The notes: generated from the letters alone by a model not told the origin. DNA of 64,000 nucleotides from Owenia fusiformis (GCA_903813345.2 CAIIXF020000002.1:32876109-32940108), one strand, 5' to 3'; positions 35,985-50,100 are shown, counted from the first letter of the stretch. Translations and numbers: made by a program.

Positions 35985-36009
35985 CACGTGAGCAGAATGC
36001 GCATGCGTA
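35985..36009 (-). promoter_or_regulatory. CCDC22: CCDC22 core promoter: E-box and NRF1-type site
   Basis: CACGTG (35985-35990, in GTCACGTGA) and TGCGCATGCGTA (35998-36009) lie 10-34 bp upstream of the CCDC22 start codon. Both are typical of TATA-less housekeeping promoters (USF/MITF-type and NRF1-type sites). Binding is inferred. Confidence 0.5.
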
Positions 36010-36092
36010 AAAATGGGAATTCCCCGTTTACTTTCGGTTTCCCCAAACATCAAAATCCAAGAAATAATTTGCATTTTACAACTACATGAACT

Positions 36093-36688
36093 TTACTCAC
36101 TTCGAGAGCCATGTTAGATTTTGAAACTTATGGCTCTCAAACGGAGAAGTGAACAGCTGATCAATAGTGACCTTTGAAATTGAATTAAGTCGATCCGCGG
36201 CTTACTTTTGGTCTCTAACTGTGTCTTACATCAGTATCATCAATCCGTGTAAGTATTGGAGCGCTGGAGTACTTCTTTTTCGATCAAGACTTGTAAATTG
36301 TTCATCGAGTTAAAGTTTTACAGACCTATTTCCAATATGGCGGTTTGCTAGGTGCGAGATACGCAACGAACGAAATGAATTTTGAGAATTAGTTAGGTTC
36401 GGACAACCTCCGGAGATTTACGAAAATGTCCGAGCAGAAACCGCCATATTGGAATTTGGCAGTAAAACGATTCCCTCGACTAACAATTACAAGTCTTGAT
36501 CGAAAAAGAAGTACTCCAGCGCTCCAATACTTACACGGATTGATGATGCTGATGTAAGACACAGTTAGAGACCAAAAGTAAGCCGCGGATCGACTTAATT
36601 CGATTTCAAAGGTCACGATCATTGAGCTGTCCAAATGCTCCGTGGGAAAGCTATTATATCAAAATCCAAATAGCTTTCGCAGGAAGTA
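36093..36688. mobile_element. 596-bp foldback transposon, copy 2 (inverted relative to copy 1)
   Basis: Same length as the element at 867-1462 and nearly identical in reverse orientation, flanked by 9-bp ACATGAACT at 36084-36092 and 36689-36697. The two target sites share GTTCAT on one strand. It begins about 118 bp upstream of the CCDC22 start codon. The open frame at 36389-36634 is repeated in the other copy and is part of the palindrome, not a gene. Confidence 0.9.
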
Positions 36689-36697
36689 ACATGAACT

Positions 36698-37609
36698 AGT
36701 CTTCTGCCCCGTCTTTTGCATGAGATCGAATAAGCGTAATTGTTTTAACTGTATTATCATGGCTTGTGGGACAAAAAATCCTGGTACAAAACAGCCCGAT
36801 TGGTAAAGTGAATATATGCCAATGGTAAAATACACAAGGAGGGAAATGCACAGGTCTGCACACGTTGGGGCGCGCTAAATAATCCAAACTGATGCCCACA
36901 ATGCACTCGATAAAGGTTTTCATGGCTTTCTAAACACGGATACCCACTACGTACATGTCTATGCATCATTTGTGACTATTTAAACCTGCGCAAGATGACA
37001 TGAATACCGAGTTAGAATTTCTAAAACAACAGACGACTCTGAGTGGATTGCCGAACATATTCTGATGGCCACTGCACTTGAAAAGACGGTGCTAACTGTT
37101 GTGAGTGATCAAGCCGTGAAACTGCCTTTAATAATTTTTATATTCCTTATCGGTGTTTAGCCAGCCAATAAGACAACTCAGACTCGGAATATATAACTTG
37201 GACTTAAAAGATATGATCATCTGATTTCTAGATCAGGTGATTTTCATCAAAAGACAATCAAATTCCAAGTCTTTCCCTCTGGGGAATCCCGGAATCTAAG
37301 AGTATAACATTTGGGGGATCCCCTTAGATAATCCTTAAGCTATGTGAACGACTCAATTTGAATGACTGTAAACTGATTGTTCATTTCATTAAACGACTGT
37401 CATAGCCAAGGAAAAAAGTTTGGGACGTATTATATACAATGAAAGGTAGACTAAGAGCGATTAAGACCAGTTAACATTCCTTTGAAAAGATGGATTTTTA
37501 GACTGAAATTTGGATTGATCTGATTGGAAATCCCAGCGTGGTGAAAAGCAGCTAAGGCACATTTGGGGACATCATCAGCTCAGGTATAAACTTTTCAAAA
37601 TATGATGTA
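36698..37609. other. Intergenic, no gene seen
   Basis: AT-rich, with short overlapping frames only. No domain, RNA or repeat was recognised apart from the flanking elements. Confidence 0.5.
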
Positions 37610-37614
37610 ATGTA

Positions 37615-39222
37615 CAGGGCCGTCAGATGGGGGGGGGGGGGGGTGCGATGGGTGCGACCACACCCCCCTTTGTCACCCCCCAAAATAAATTTGAAAAAAA
37701 AAAACTTTGAAAAAAATTTTTTCTTTGAAAAATATTTTTTTGTAATTGTTTTTTCATTGACTCATACACTTTGAAAGTGCCCAGAAAGCCCCAAATAGCA
37801 TCTTAAAATTGTAAATTTTTTTAGGGGTATTGGCCACCCCTCACACCCCCACAAAACAATGGAAAAGTTTTAAATTTATTTTAGAGTTTTGCCTCAGACA
37901 CTTTTAAAAAGTGCCCAGATATCATCAAATAGCTCCTTGATATAGTTCGTGTTTCTGGGGGACTTACTCCCCCTCTTGCATCTTGCACTTGCATAACCCC
38001 CCCCCCCCCTCTGGCGCCCCCCCTTGACCCCCCCCCAAAAAAAACAATGGAAAAGTTCTGAATTTGTTTTATGTATTGTCTCAGACACTTTTAAATTGCC
38101 CAGACATCATCAAATAGCTCCTTGATAAAGTTAATGATTCTGGAAGACTAACACTTACTCGCCCTCTGGCATCCCCACTCCCCCTCCCCCTCTGGCATCC
38201 CCCTCCCTTAACACCCCCCCCCCCCCCCCCCCAAAAAAAAAATTGAGATTTTTTTATTGACTCATACCCTTTGAAAGTGCCCAGAAAGCACCAAATAGCA
38301 TCTTAAAATTGTAAAATTTTCTTGGGAAATAGGCACTTTTAGGCACAGACACTTTTAAAGTGCCCAAACTTCATCGAATAGCACAATTTTGATATGGGGA
38401 GAAACACTTGCTCCCCCTCTGGCACCCCAGCCCCACCTACCCCTCTGGCACCCCTCCCCCCTTTGACACCCCCAAAATTTGAAAAAAATTGTGATTGTTT
38501 TTCAATGTTTTTATTGACTAATACACTTTAAAAGTGCCCAGAAGCACCAAATATCATCTTTAAATTGTAAAATTTTCTAGGAGAGTTAGCCACCCCTCAC
38601 ATCCCCCACAAAACAAAAGAAAATATTCTGAATTTTATGTATTGTCTCAGACATTTTTAAGTGCCCAGAAATCATCAAAAAGCACCTTGATATGGTCAAT
38701 GTTTCTGGGGGACAACCCCTTGCTCCCCTACTGGCACCCCACCCCACTTCACCCTCTCATCCTCTTTGACACCCCCAAAAGAATTTGAAAAAAACACATT
38801 TTTCTTATTGACTCATAACGCACAGGCGTACCAGATGGTTGCAAATTCGCTCAAAATACAACCAAATTTCAAAATTTTCAGACCCCAGACCCAGACCCCC
38901 CTAAATGCTCGGTTTTTTATTCACTCAACTCTTATTCCCGTGGTTGTGGCGTACTTCTTAGAAACTCACACTTTGAAAGTGCCCAGAACGCACAAAATAG
39001 CATCTCAAAACTGTAAAATTTTCTAGGGGGAGTGGACCACTCCTCCCCCCCCCCACAAAACAATTGGACGTTGCATGCATTTGTTAATTCCAAACCAATA
39101 TAGGGAGTAACTGACCCCCCCTCCCCCCTCTTGATTTAAGCGGCAAAAAAATGACAATTTTATATTCTCTTTAGTAAGCTAAAAACCGCACCCCCCTTGG
39201 AGAAAAGTGTCTTACGGGCCTG
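37615..39222. mobile_element. 1.6-kb DNA transposon with internal tandem repeats, 5-bp TSD ATGTA (copy 2)
   Basis: Same ends as 14697-17018 (CAGGGCCGTCAGATG at left, CTTACGGGCCTG at right), flanked by ATGTA at 37610-37614 and 39223-39227. The interior has the same CTTTGAAAGTGCCCAGAAAG units and C/G homopolymers. It lacks the nested 739-bp MITE. Confidence 0.86.
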
Positions 39223-39409
39223 ATGTAATAATTAGATAGAAAATTATAATGGTACATATTATATACACTGAAAAGAATCACAGATAAGATATCTATTTTC
39301 TCGAGAGAAACTGCAACCTTTTCATCTGTCATCCTCCGAATCTTCAAGACATCATCTACAAAAGCAGCACTTGAGAACTTTTGCTTATTCTCATCTTGGG
39401 ATTCCAGAA

Positions 39410-42115
39410 ATGGCCTCTGCATCTAATAATTTATTCCAAAATGACAAAAGGACGACAAGTAGTGATTCTTGTAAATTATGCACACCACCAACACCGAAGA
39501 AACACTCAGATATGGAAGTGCACAACTCTAATATCGATGTTCATGAAGAAAACCCAATTATGAGCCGCCATTGTAGCAGTTATCTGAAGAATATATGTGC
39601 TCCAGCAGAAAGAAATGATGCAGCTAATGTAGTCTCTTGTAAAAAAGGCAAAGAGTATGTATTTATTCAACAAATGTATCACAAACAAGAAAATCTGACT
39701 GGTTGTTTCAAAAGTTAATACCCATCTCTGTCTCTTTGATTACAGATAGTATTTTAATTCACATTGTCATAGTACCTGTATACATGTATCTTGATGGACA
39801 AATATGACCCTGATGTTTGTATTGTTGTTTTATGGGCATATAAAAACGTGTTATGCTTGAGTATGTGTTGTGGGTTGTAATACAAATTCTTGAATCTTAA
39901 AATAATCATACTATTTTGTGTTTATTGGATTGTTTGCAAACTTAACCACAAGAGACTGTCATTACATGTGTTTGTTCAAATTTTACAGAAACGCGGCCAC
40001 ATGTAACATCACAGCACCACCCAGTACAAACTACAGGAAACGCCACATGTCCTGTTCATGGCCATGGTAGGTCTTCGATTTTAGAAATATTAGCACCCAC
40101 TACTATATTGTTATCTGTGACATCTGAATATAAGTAAGATGTGAAAAAAGATGAAATCTAGAAGCATGCATGTTTCACACTGCTTCAATGAGTTATCGAC
40201 ACTCATACCATTGTTGTAGTACATACATGTAATTATACTTTGATTGGAAATATTGTTTTGTGTTTGACACTGTATGCTTTATTATAAGTTTTATAATCTT
40301 TATCATGTTGTTAAAGCACCATTCTACCGGACATTCTACGTCTTGATATAACACCAAAACCATGGCCAGGATTTGAAAAAGCTAAGCCAAATGGTTGTAA
40401 CTTTGAAGATGCCAATGGAGGTTTAGGGTAATGATGTTTCAAATATTAAAGAATCATGACATTGTTTTGTCACATGGGGCTACTAGATAATGACGACAAT
40501 ACCATGTTTTATGCAGTTTAGTTACTTTTTCTGTCTCTTTGTGTTTCCACATTCGCCATGGCAACTTGATTTGCACTGCCAACTTCAATAGCAAGTTGTT
40601 ACTTCAATTTAGAATAAGAGATATAGAAGAAGACAACATTTGAGGAGACGTTTATGCTTTTCAAAGTGATGTGATTCACAGAGTACTCTCGAATGATAAA
40701 AAGTCTCTGGATATTATCCTATCTTTGAATTTGTGACGGTATCCAGAAATATTTTTGAGTATCCAGAAATTATGCTTGGGAAATTATGGTTGTACATATT
40801 TAACGTTTAACTTTAGTGAATTTAAAACGTTTCACCAATAATAGAGTGTGAAATATATTGTATGAATTTCTGCTGAAACAACATTCTCTTCTTGATATCT
40901 AACCCACTCAAAATGGCTGCCATCGAAAAACTTGCCGGCCTGCAAATTTTACTTTACATTGCAAATTTACCAGTTTCACTTGTAACCGGGGATGTGAAGT
41001 TTTTTTTATTTTAAGTAGAATATATATATATAAGCACTAGTACCAAAGGGAAAGGACCAAAAGTTGTAATGGAACTTAGCAAGAAAAAGCAAACTCTAAG
41101 TGCATACCAGTTATTTTAAGTAGAAGATAGACATAAGAAGGAATATGAAACAGACACTGAATACGAGACATATTATCAAAGATCCTCTCTCTCTTTCTGA
41201 TACTACAGACCCTTTAAATAACAGACGATTCCACATAAAATGAATAATAATAGTTTGCATCTTTGTCGTATGCCCTATCACCCCCTATCATATTTGTTCA
41301 TTGTCCTATCTTGTATGAATACCAGATTAGTATCTATAACTATGAGTTATTGGTTATCAATTTTATTTCAATTTATGTTTATTCTTCAACATATATTCGT
41401 AATGATTTTTGTATGAATGATCTTCGATGAGTCTTATGTTTTTTATGGTGATAATGTAACTTGAATGATGGGAGGAGGGGGTATTAGCTATTGTCTCTTT
41501 ACACGTTCAATTATGCTTTGGGAAAGTTTGTTTTCCTTATGACTGATGTACACTTAGATGTTTTCTTTTTCTTGCATGGTTCTGTAACAATGTGTGGCCC
41601 TTTCCCTTTGGCACCTGTGCGTACATATACCTGATACTACAGTAGTACAGTACCTTGAAATGATAGACAATTTTGCATAAAATGAATAATAATAGTATGC
41701 ACCTTTATGTTGCAATCGGCCTCTAATCCCCCCTCCATGTGCTTCATAGAAATGTGCATAGAAACGCAATAAGAAAACAAAGGGATTACTAGTTACAAGG
41801 AAAATAACCCCATCATCTGAATCTATGATCTGAATCACAAGAGATATAATGACCATTATATAAGTTAGTCAAAAGAGCCCCCTTCCAAACTCTACTACTG
41901 GTCATGATGCCTTAACAACCCTCCATTCCAGGTCCATAAAAGAAACTAAAAGAGAGGAGGCCAAGACAATTAGAACTAGTTTAGGTCTAGTTGATGGTAT
42001 TCTCCATTCAGCAGATGGTATTGAGCTTGAAGAACAAGATAAGTTGGGCGGAAGTGCTGATCCAGAAAGAATCACAATTGACTCAGGTGTTGCATCTTTA
42101 AACTCAGTTGAATGA
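39410..42115 (+). CDS. Unrecognised four-exon gene (205 residues)
   Basis: Exons 39410-39654, 39989-40066, 40317-40427 and 41932-42115 join with GT..AG borders (all exon junctions in phase 2) into one frame without stops, ending TGA at 42113-42115. That a frame survives four exons argues for a real gene. The N-terminal half is Ser/Thr- and Cys-rich (SCKLCTPPTPKKH, HCSSYLKNIC, SCSWPC). The C-terminal half is acidic (DITPKPWPGFEKAK, SIKETKREEAK, SADGIELEEQDK). No transmembrane segment or known domain is recognised. The frame is open upstream of ATG 39410 to at least about 39280, and CCAG lies just before the ATG, so the start may be further 5' or in an upstream exon. It is head-to-head with CCDC22, about 3.4 kb away. 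Confidence 0.6.
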
Positions 42116-44040
42116 GTTGATCAACAGACATATTCATAAACATAACCATCAATTAATTAATGTTCAGTTGTATATCATTGTTTGTGAATAGTTTGCGTCT
42201 ATAGGCAAACTGATATTCATAGCATATTTATAGTTCTGTTATTAAATAATATAGAATAGAATATTTATTGAGTACATTCAAGAAAGTGTAATAATTTTAT
42301 GATTTAACACTAGGCTACTATATACTACATATAATATAATGCCTGACTGTAAAATGTAAAATATGTGTTATTACAAAATGGTTTTGCGCAATTTTGGTGG
42401 AGGGGAGCTTGGAAGGAAGGGCTTTTAAATCATTTTTATAGTTGAATCGTCGCTAAGTACTATGTAACTTCATAAAATTTTGATTTTTGTAAGATACATG
42501 TATTTTGTATTTTGATTTTAAGCTTGTATACTTTTTTTAACAATTAAAGTTGTACTGAGTGTATGTTCTATTTATTCAGTATTTTAGTTACGTTCTGCTC
42601 TTTCCTTTACTATACTAAACACAAGTCAGAAGCACAGATTTTAGGAATTAAAGTGAGTATGAAGAAAAACAGTGTAAGTTTTTAACGATATGAATTGTAT
42701 TTATAGATGTCTCTCTTAAATTGTTACTGAAAGCTTAGAAACGTTTTACAAATATTCAAATAAATGTTTTTTATTTTTATAGATAGCAGCATATTGGGAA
42801 TAAAGTTACTGTGTATTTGATCAACATGTTAACTTTGATTTGATCAGAATTGTACAGGCCTAATATTATAACGAGAATAATATATGTGGCGTGATGATTT
42901 GTTTTATCTGTTACAGGTGTAAAACTTAAAGGGTAGGTGGTCCTGTCAAATTTTGGTCCTACTCTCTATTGATTTATATGGTGACTCTAATTACAATTAT
43001 TTTCCTTAATATTTATACACAGTCAGGGCTAGAAAAGCCGTAAGGAAAGCTTAAGGGGACCATAATCCCCAGGGGATGATTTGAAAGAATTTTCGTCCAG
43101 GTGGGGGGTTCTTATCGAATGGAATATTAACTACTGTAGAGTCATAGATGGACGAATGAACAGATAACAAATGCTATCTTAATACATTTTAATCCTGCAG
43201 TCTCAGTCCTAGAAGAAACAGAAGAAGAAGAAGAATGTTTACATTGAAAGATTATCTTGTAATAATTGTCTTAGGATCCTATTAGGATTACTTTCTTGTG
43301 TTCCATAATGTGACTTCATTCGTTTGATACAAGGGTATTGTGTTTTTGAAATGTTTCAAATTTTCAAAATTTGGGGATTTAGGGGCCCAAATTCTTTTCC
43401 TCGTTTTCCTGATTTGAAATTTGCCCCCCCCCCCACCCCTTGTTAACTTCTCAGCCCGCTTCTCAGTGGACAAGTGACAACAAATATTCCATTTTAAATT
43501 TAGATGTTTCATAAATATCTTATGGAAGGTGAGATATGATTGACTAAATTGATACCCCATTTATTTTGTAAATTGGTTTTACTTTTAGTTCATGGCTTGA
43601 CATCACACCCCCATCCCATATATTCTGAGTATTTTTATTCTTTTTACTTAATTCTTACGTATTAAACCGTTGTATTGCTAGGCCTACTCTTTTCGTATAC
43701 TGATGTTGTTCTTTCATATGGATCCGATTATTTGGCTGTAAATACTCAACATGAAATCCCCGGGATAAAACCTGACTGCTGCTGAAACAGTTTTCATTGC
43801 AAGTACCTGGTTAGACCTATGACTTTCACGCAATATGTCCTTAAGTTTCATTGGTCAATTCAAAACCGGCACATTTCCCGCGCCTAAGTATGATTGGTTT
43901 AGCCCTAATGCAATTATCATCGAGCATGTTATTGGAGACAGACAAGGGAAAATTCCATGAGAAATCAAGCAAAAGAGTTCTGGATAATTTATCCACATAA
44001 TTTATTGGCAAAATCATCAGCGAGTCGCACAAAGAACAAG
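42116..44040. other. Intergenic, no gene seen
   Basis: The AT-rich first part is probably 3' untranslated sequence of the preceding gene. C- and G-runs occur at about 43425. No protein or RNA gene is recognised. Confidence 0.4.
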
Positions 44041-44094
44041 AGGCTGTACTTCACGTTTTTCTACACAAAACAATTCACCTAACATCACCAAGGG
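44041..44094 (+). other. Possible 5' untranslated exon of the SLC6 gene
   Basis: A strong donor AGGG/GTAAGT ends at 44094, and an acceptor TTTTTTTAG lies at 47099 just before the SLC6 start codon (47123). The pairing is inferred. The 5' limit of the exon is unknown. Confidence 0.25.
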
Positions 44095-44510
44095 GTAAGT
44101 AGAGTTTTGATTTTACATTGCTGTTGTGTTTTTTTACCACATATCTAAATTCTGTTGTCCATGTGGCTTTGACATCTAAATGATCTATATCATATATATA
44201 AATCAACTGATAATTACGTTCACATTTTTAGACTTTGTTAGAATATCTACTATAGGCCTGCGTCCTAGTTAGAAAGTTATCTTGACATAAGCTTTAGGCC
44301 TACAAGGCCATTATTAGAAAAATCCTGTGTGTCATTGTTTGTATCAATAGGGGGGAGGGGGGGGGGTTGACTACACAAGTCTGTCTGACTGACTTCAGTC
44401 TGACCATTTCAGCCAATCTTCAAAAAATGTCAAATAAATGACAGGTGGATTTTCTATCACCCTTTTCTAACCATGGTCGTCTGAAAGCCCATAATTTCCA
44501 ATATTGTCTA

Positions 44511-45112
44511 CAGTGCTGATATTAAGGGTGCGTTTTCAAACTAAACAGAGTGCTCCTATCAAAATGAATTTGCCTACATACCCCCGAGACTCTTATCTGA
44601 TAGATAGAATGCACAAATAAAACAAAAGTTTTGCTATTATAGGTAAAAAGTTCTCTTGAAATTTCGAAGTGAATTTACCTGTTAATTCTGTCCATGGTCC
44701 GCCATTTTTGCGGGAAGTTACACTGAAACGCAAACTCCATGAAACGAAACGAAATCACTAGAAAAAACATGGCACACATTGTGCGCATGTACAGCAAAGT
44801 TTAGACCAATCAGATTTTTTGATTATTTTGCGCACATGAATTATTTGCTTCTGAGCACTTACAAGCTTACCACAATAAACAAACCTGGCAGAGACTACCC
44901 TTAGCCTACTTCATTTTGGCGAAATTTCAGCTCAAACTCGTGACAAATGCATTATGCATACACTGGTGTGAAGCCTTGGAGACACTCATTTTGGTAAATA
45001 TGATTTATGGGGTATACTTTTCTGCAGTTTGTGGGAGTTTGGGACATTAAATGTTAAAATTCAAGAAAATATGCCAATTAAACGACTGATCAATTAATAT
45101 ATATCAGCACTG
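44511..45112. mobile_element. 602-bp mariner-like MITE (TA target)
   Basis: Ends CAGTGCTGATAT in inverted orientation, flanked by TA (44509-44510 and 45113-45114). An outer pair, AAATGACAGGTGGATTT at about 44436 and its complement near 45227, suggests that it sits inside an older inverted-repeat element. Confidence 0.7.
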
Positions 45113-45602
45113 TAGATACATATCCCCTAAAATTTGTATATTTTAAATTTTGTATAATCTCATCCACTGATGTATGGCCTCTTGAAAATTCACTTATTTT
45201 TAACATGGAAATCCTCACTTCAGTAAATCCACCCGTCATTTATTTATGTTCCAAACTGTAGGTTTTCATTTAGTTTTATGGCCATAAGATAAGACCTGAC
45301 TAGAATTGGCAATCTATACTTTTGCATTTATCCGTTGCCAAGACTTATAGTCATGGAACAGGGTGACTAATAGTCTATAGTCATGGAACAGGAAAAATAT
45401 CAATATGCATATTAAATCTCTGATCTGTCGTTAAAGTCTAAAGCACCTGTTTGTCTCTACTTTTATGTACTAATTAAATGGTGGGCACCAATATCTAATA
45501 TTGAAAACATGAAAAATTCAACACAGATTACCTGACAGCTGTCCTCATATAGACTTGTGGAAGGTTAGAGGGGAATACACAAGAATTCATAGATGAATCA
45601 TT

Positions 45603-45812
45603 CATCTTTATGTGGAGATAGGTCCATTTAGGAATTCTGGGTTATTTCCTAGGTTCACCTAGGTATTCTGGGGTTTTTCCTCCTCTTTATAGAGAGATAG
45701 GTCCATTTAGGAATTCTGGGATATTTCCTAGGTTCACCTAGGTATTCTGGGGGTTTTCCTCCTCTTTATAGAGAGATAGGTCCATTTAGGAATTCTGGGG
45801 TATTTCATCATC
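45603..45812. repeat. Tandem repeat of about 88 bp, 2.4 units
   Basis: GATAGGTCCATTTAGGAATTCTGG and CCTAGGTTCACCTAGG alternate in near-identical units, with CCTAGG palindromes. Confidence 0.8.
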
Positions 45813-47122
45813 TTGTGTAAGGTGATGTTAAAAGAAAGAAGATATCAAGAAGCAAGAAACCTGTAATCTAAAAATATCAATCAAAATACCCAATCCTATA
45901 TTAATAGAAACCTAACCAAGCAACTAAACCATGAACACAATGGGCAACTACCCAACTACCCTATGAGGTATTTTAGTCTAGAAACCAACTCCCAAATTTT
46001 GCTTATCTCAAACAGAGAGCCTATGGGATCGACTAGGTGTCTGTCCATCCGTTGGTCCTTTAAATATATCAGACACTTTGTTAAAGTAGAACTTTCAAAC
46101 GAATTAATTCACTTCGCGAGAAACATTTCTGAGGGATTTGTCTCTGAGAAGTAGTGACAGACTGAGTATTACTGTAATATAATACAATTTAGAAATGAAA
46201 GATTATTCCATTGATAGTGTATTGAATTTTATATAAATAGGACTAAGACCTCAATATTTGCTTAATTGTGTCAATAGTATACATCTTGGATACCCAATAG
46301 TATTTATAAGATTACAGTCTGTATTTATGTATTTAAGGGCTATAATTTTCTTTTTGAGTCCTTCAATTGTTACAAATATTATACAGTAATTTTTATGAAT
46401 TAATTCATCAATTTGAAACTCCCCCTACTTTTCAAGAAGGTATTTGTAAAACCCCCCCCCCTCATTCCCTTGTATACCTCAGTAGTATCACCTATCTCTC
46501 TTCAAGACTTTTTTGAGAAAAATAATTTTTGTTATGATTAAAATTTAGTAGAAGTAGGTTATATGTAGGTTAAGTTCACCTTTGTCAATGATTTATGTAA
46601 TATGTTACTGAACTGGGTTACCCATGTAAACAGTTAGGCCCCTCAGGTGAAGTTAGGCCCGACAGTTTATGAAATATATCATTTGAAGTCGAATTCAAAA
46701 ATGATGATTAACTCTGCACGCTGCACTTGATATCTGAAACTGAGCATTTTCCGCAAGGGCCTTCTGCATCGGGTGTTAATACAGACATTTTATGTTTTGG
46801 CAAGAAACCAATTCATATATTTTGCACTTCCGCTGCTGTTATTATTGTTTACAAGTTTATCATTTATTATGTAAATATGTATGAGTGACGTATCCCTACA
46901 GGAAGAGCTGTATTTATCACTTGAAGTACTCTTGAAGTTCTTGATATATCATCCTCTCGACTGGTATAAAACTGTGAAGAGCTACTGCTTGTGTTGTTAT
47001 ACTCACCAATCATTGACTGATAAAAAAAGAAAGATAAACAGAAACTGAAGAGCTCAGAATATAAACATTGAAGAATTTATTTATTCTATTTTTTTTTAGA
47101 TATCAACAATAAATCCTTCAGG

Positions 47123-50100
47123 ATGATGTCTGAGAAAGAAGCACTCGAGGCGCAAGAAGTGGAATATTTATCCAATGACAGCAAGTTGGTTCTGCCGTCA
47201 GAATTCCAAGATGATACGACCACATCTACAACATCCACGATGAGCGACCCAACTGGGAAACCAAAACGAGAAACATGGTCGAATAAGATTGACTTCTTGT
47301 TGGCTTGTATTGGATTTTCCGTTGGACTTGGGAATGTCTGGAGGTTTCCGTACTTGTGTTACAAAAATGGCGGAGGTAAGAAATCGTTTTAATTATCATA
47401 AACCATATTTTGAGGCAGTTTAATGATCTGTCTCCAGAAAGTGCTGGTTTTGAACCGATCTAGACTCGCAATTGAATAAACTTGTTAATTCTATTGTCCA
47501 CACTTTTTTTGTCGGTAGACTTCAATATACTAAACTAATTTGCCAATAGTAATTTTTCTCTTTGTTGAAGTTTTTAATGAGAAGTTTTATAGGGATCATC
47601 ACTTTTTTTTATATGTGTTGATGTCCAGACTAAAAAGGACTGATCTTGAAAATCAAATTGACTCATTTCGATTTAAACTTGAAAGATAACTTTTCAGTTT
47701 ATATTAGAAAATATCAATCCTCAAAAAAGTTGTTTTGCTCAGGTTTATCCTTATTTGACCCTACCTAGAAAATTGCACCAAGAATGAGATATATGCATCC
47801 AGTTATTTTAGACACTCCTGCAGATTTAGCAATTTCATCTTTCTCATCTCATAATCCACCTGGCTGCCCTTGCAAAAAATATATAGAATATCACATCAAT
47901 AGGTTACATTCATAAATTAAAAGGATTTATCCCATACTTGAGCGGGCAGAGATATAGTATATCTATATAAATAGCTATATCTCTAGTGCACCAGTGCATC
48001 ATCATCATTAATAGTTTTTTTTATTTTACATGTAAATGTCTTCTTTTTCCTTCCTTTATAATTGTTATAATTTTTGTTTGTACATGTACTTGACCCCAAG
48101 GGGTGTGAATGTACTTGAAGAATAAATAAATATGTTTGATTTTCCTTTTTTGAGGGAATTAACATAGAACAGAACCTTAATTTGAAATACACTAATCTGG
48201 AATTGTTGTTAGGTTATTTTTAGTAAGAATCCAAATCTCCAACTACTTACTACAACATGAGCAGACACTTACCAGAAGATAGTTAAGGATATCCCAATAT
48301 TAAAATTTCATTTTACAAGTTCTAAAAAAGTCATTTAAGGCAAACTTCTGTGTCATTTGAGCAATTAACAGTTGCATCTTTGTTTTTTGATTATTGAATG
48401 AAAATAAAGAAAAACCTTCCTAACTTTCCTTGTGAGTCAATCATACAAGTTTCAGGAAAGTCTGGATCTTATCTCTAAACCACATATACACAAGTCTCCC
48501 TTGCAAAATTTTGCTCATCCATATACCTGTGTGTTTACTTAAAGGAAATTGTCAATATTTATATCATATGTTTTTGCATGTTTTAGTTAATTCTTCACTT
48601 GAAAGGAAGAGTAGAAAATAGTGCTTGCAACGGTAATGGATCTCACTGCCGGTAAATTTCAACTCCATTACCTTACCGTTACCGATAATCGTTGATACTG
48701 ATAATGTTCCTAAAATCCCGGGGAAAAACCTGAAAGTGAAACTAAAATATTTGGAAAAATCCTTAACGTAGCCGATTTCTCAGCTTAATTTCCCGCTCAC
48801 ATCAACAACAGTGGATATATTGTATCATCATGTATCTCGTGTGTGATTGTGTATTGTTAGGAAGTCTTTGAATGATAATATAGAGTGAATTCGATCAAAA
48901 TTGATCAAACTATTTGTGTTTGTTTTTACTTCACCGAAATATCACGTCACGTGATTTGTTAATCTCGCGGCATGGGAGATGATTGACAGAAGTGGGTGGG
49001 GTTTTGCTTATCCTCCCGCCTTTTACGAATGCTTTGCAGTTGATTGACAGATTAGCTCTTCAAATGTGGAGATTGAAATATACATGATTGATAAAATATT
49101 CTCGTATTCTTAAACGAACATTGTTTCGTAAATTTGACAATGGATCGCAATGCCAATCATCATGTTGCAGCAGCATGGCGATTATCGGCAATGGATTTTA
49201 TTACCGGCAATTGAGAGTATCTACTGCCGCTGCCGACAATCCGGCATTACCGTAAGGCACTAGTAGAAAATTTGACTGAAAGGGGGTGTTGTATTTTACA
49301 TCTCATTATGCCCCGACTGTACCCTAATATTTGCCACTTGTGTTTTGGTGTTATGTTAAAGGCAAACAGTGTATAAGTGGATTATATCATGAATTACTGT
49401 TCAACTACATATATTGATTTACATGTTTATAGCTACTGGTCTTTTAGGAATTCACAAATTCAACTGTAGCCTGATGGATTAACCTACTCCTTTATGGTCA
49501 ACTCATGGAATATAAATAGTACCTGCCACTATTCTATTCATATTTAAAGGAGTTGGCCATAAACTGTTAGCCATCAGCTGGCAGTTGAATTCGTGAATGC
49601 TTATTCCCCCCTTATTTCTTACTCTTAGTCAATTTCTATTTTTTAGTTAAAAAGTAAGTTAGGGCAAAGGTCAAAAGTGGTAAATAGATACATAAAAGCT
49701 TAAATCACACATGTCATTCTCTCTCGATATATCATACATATATGATGCATGCATTACGCACATGTTTTCCCATGGTTCTGTCTGGTGATACATCATGTTT
49801 TTTCATCATATATAATAACTTCTCTACAGAGAAAAGCCGCAACTAAATCATTAACACAAGAGTGGCTCTGGCTCACCATAAGTAAAATTAAACTTGGCTA
49901 ACATGAAAATACATGTGAGAGGAGAGTTGCCTCAAATGCCTCAACTTTTGATATAGAAAACTTAAGCAATTCCCTCATCTTACCATATACCACAGACTGA
50001 TATTATAAATGGAGTACAGATACAATCTTTTGAGACATAATTTCCAATTATTTAGATTAAAATCTTGGGGCATCACGGAACTGAATTCCTAGCAGGCATT

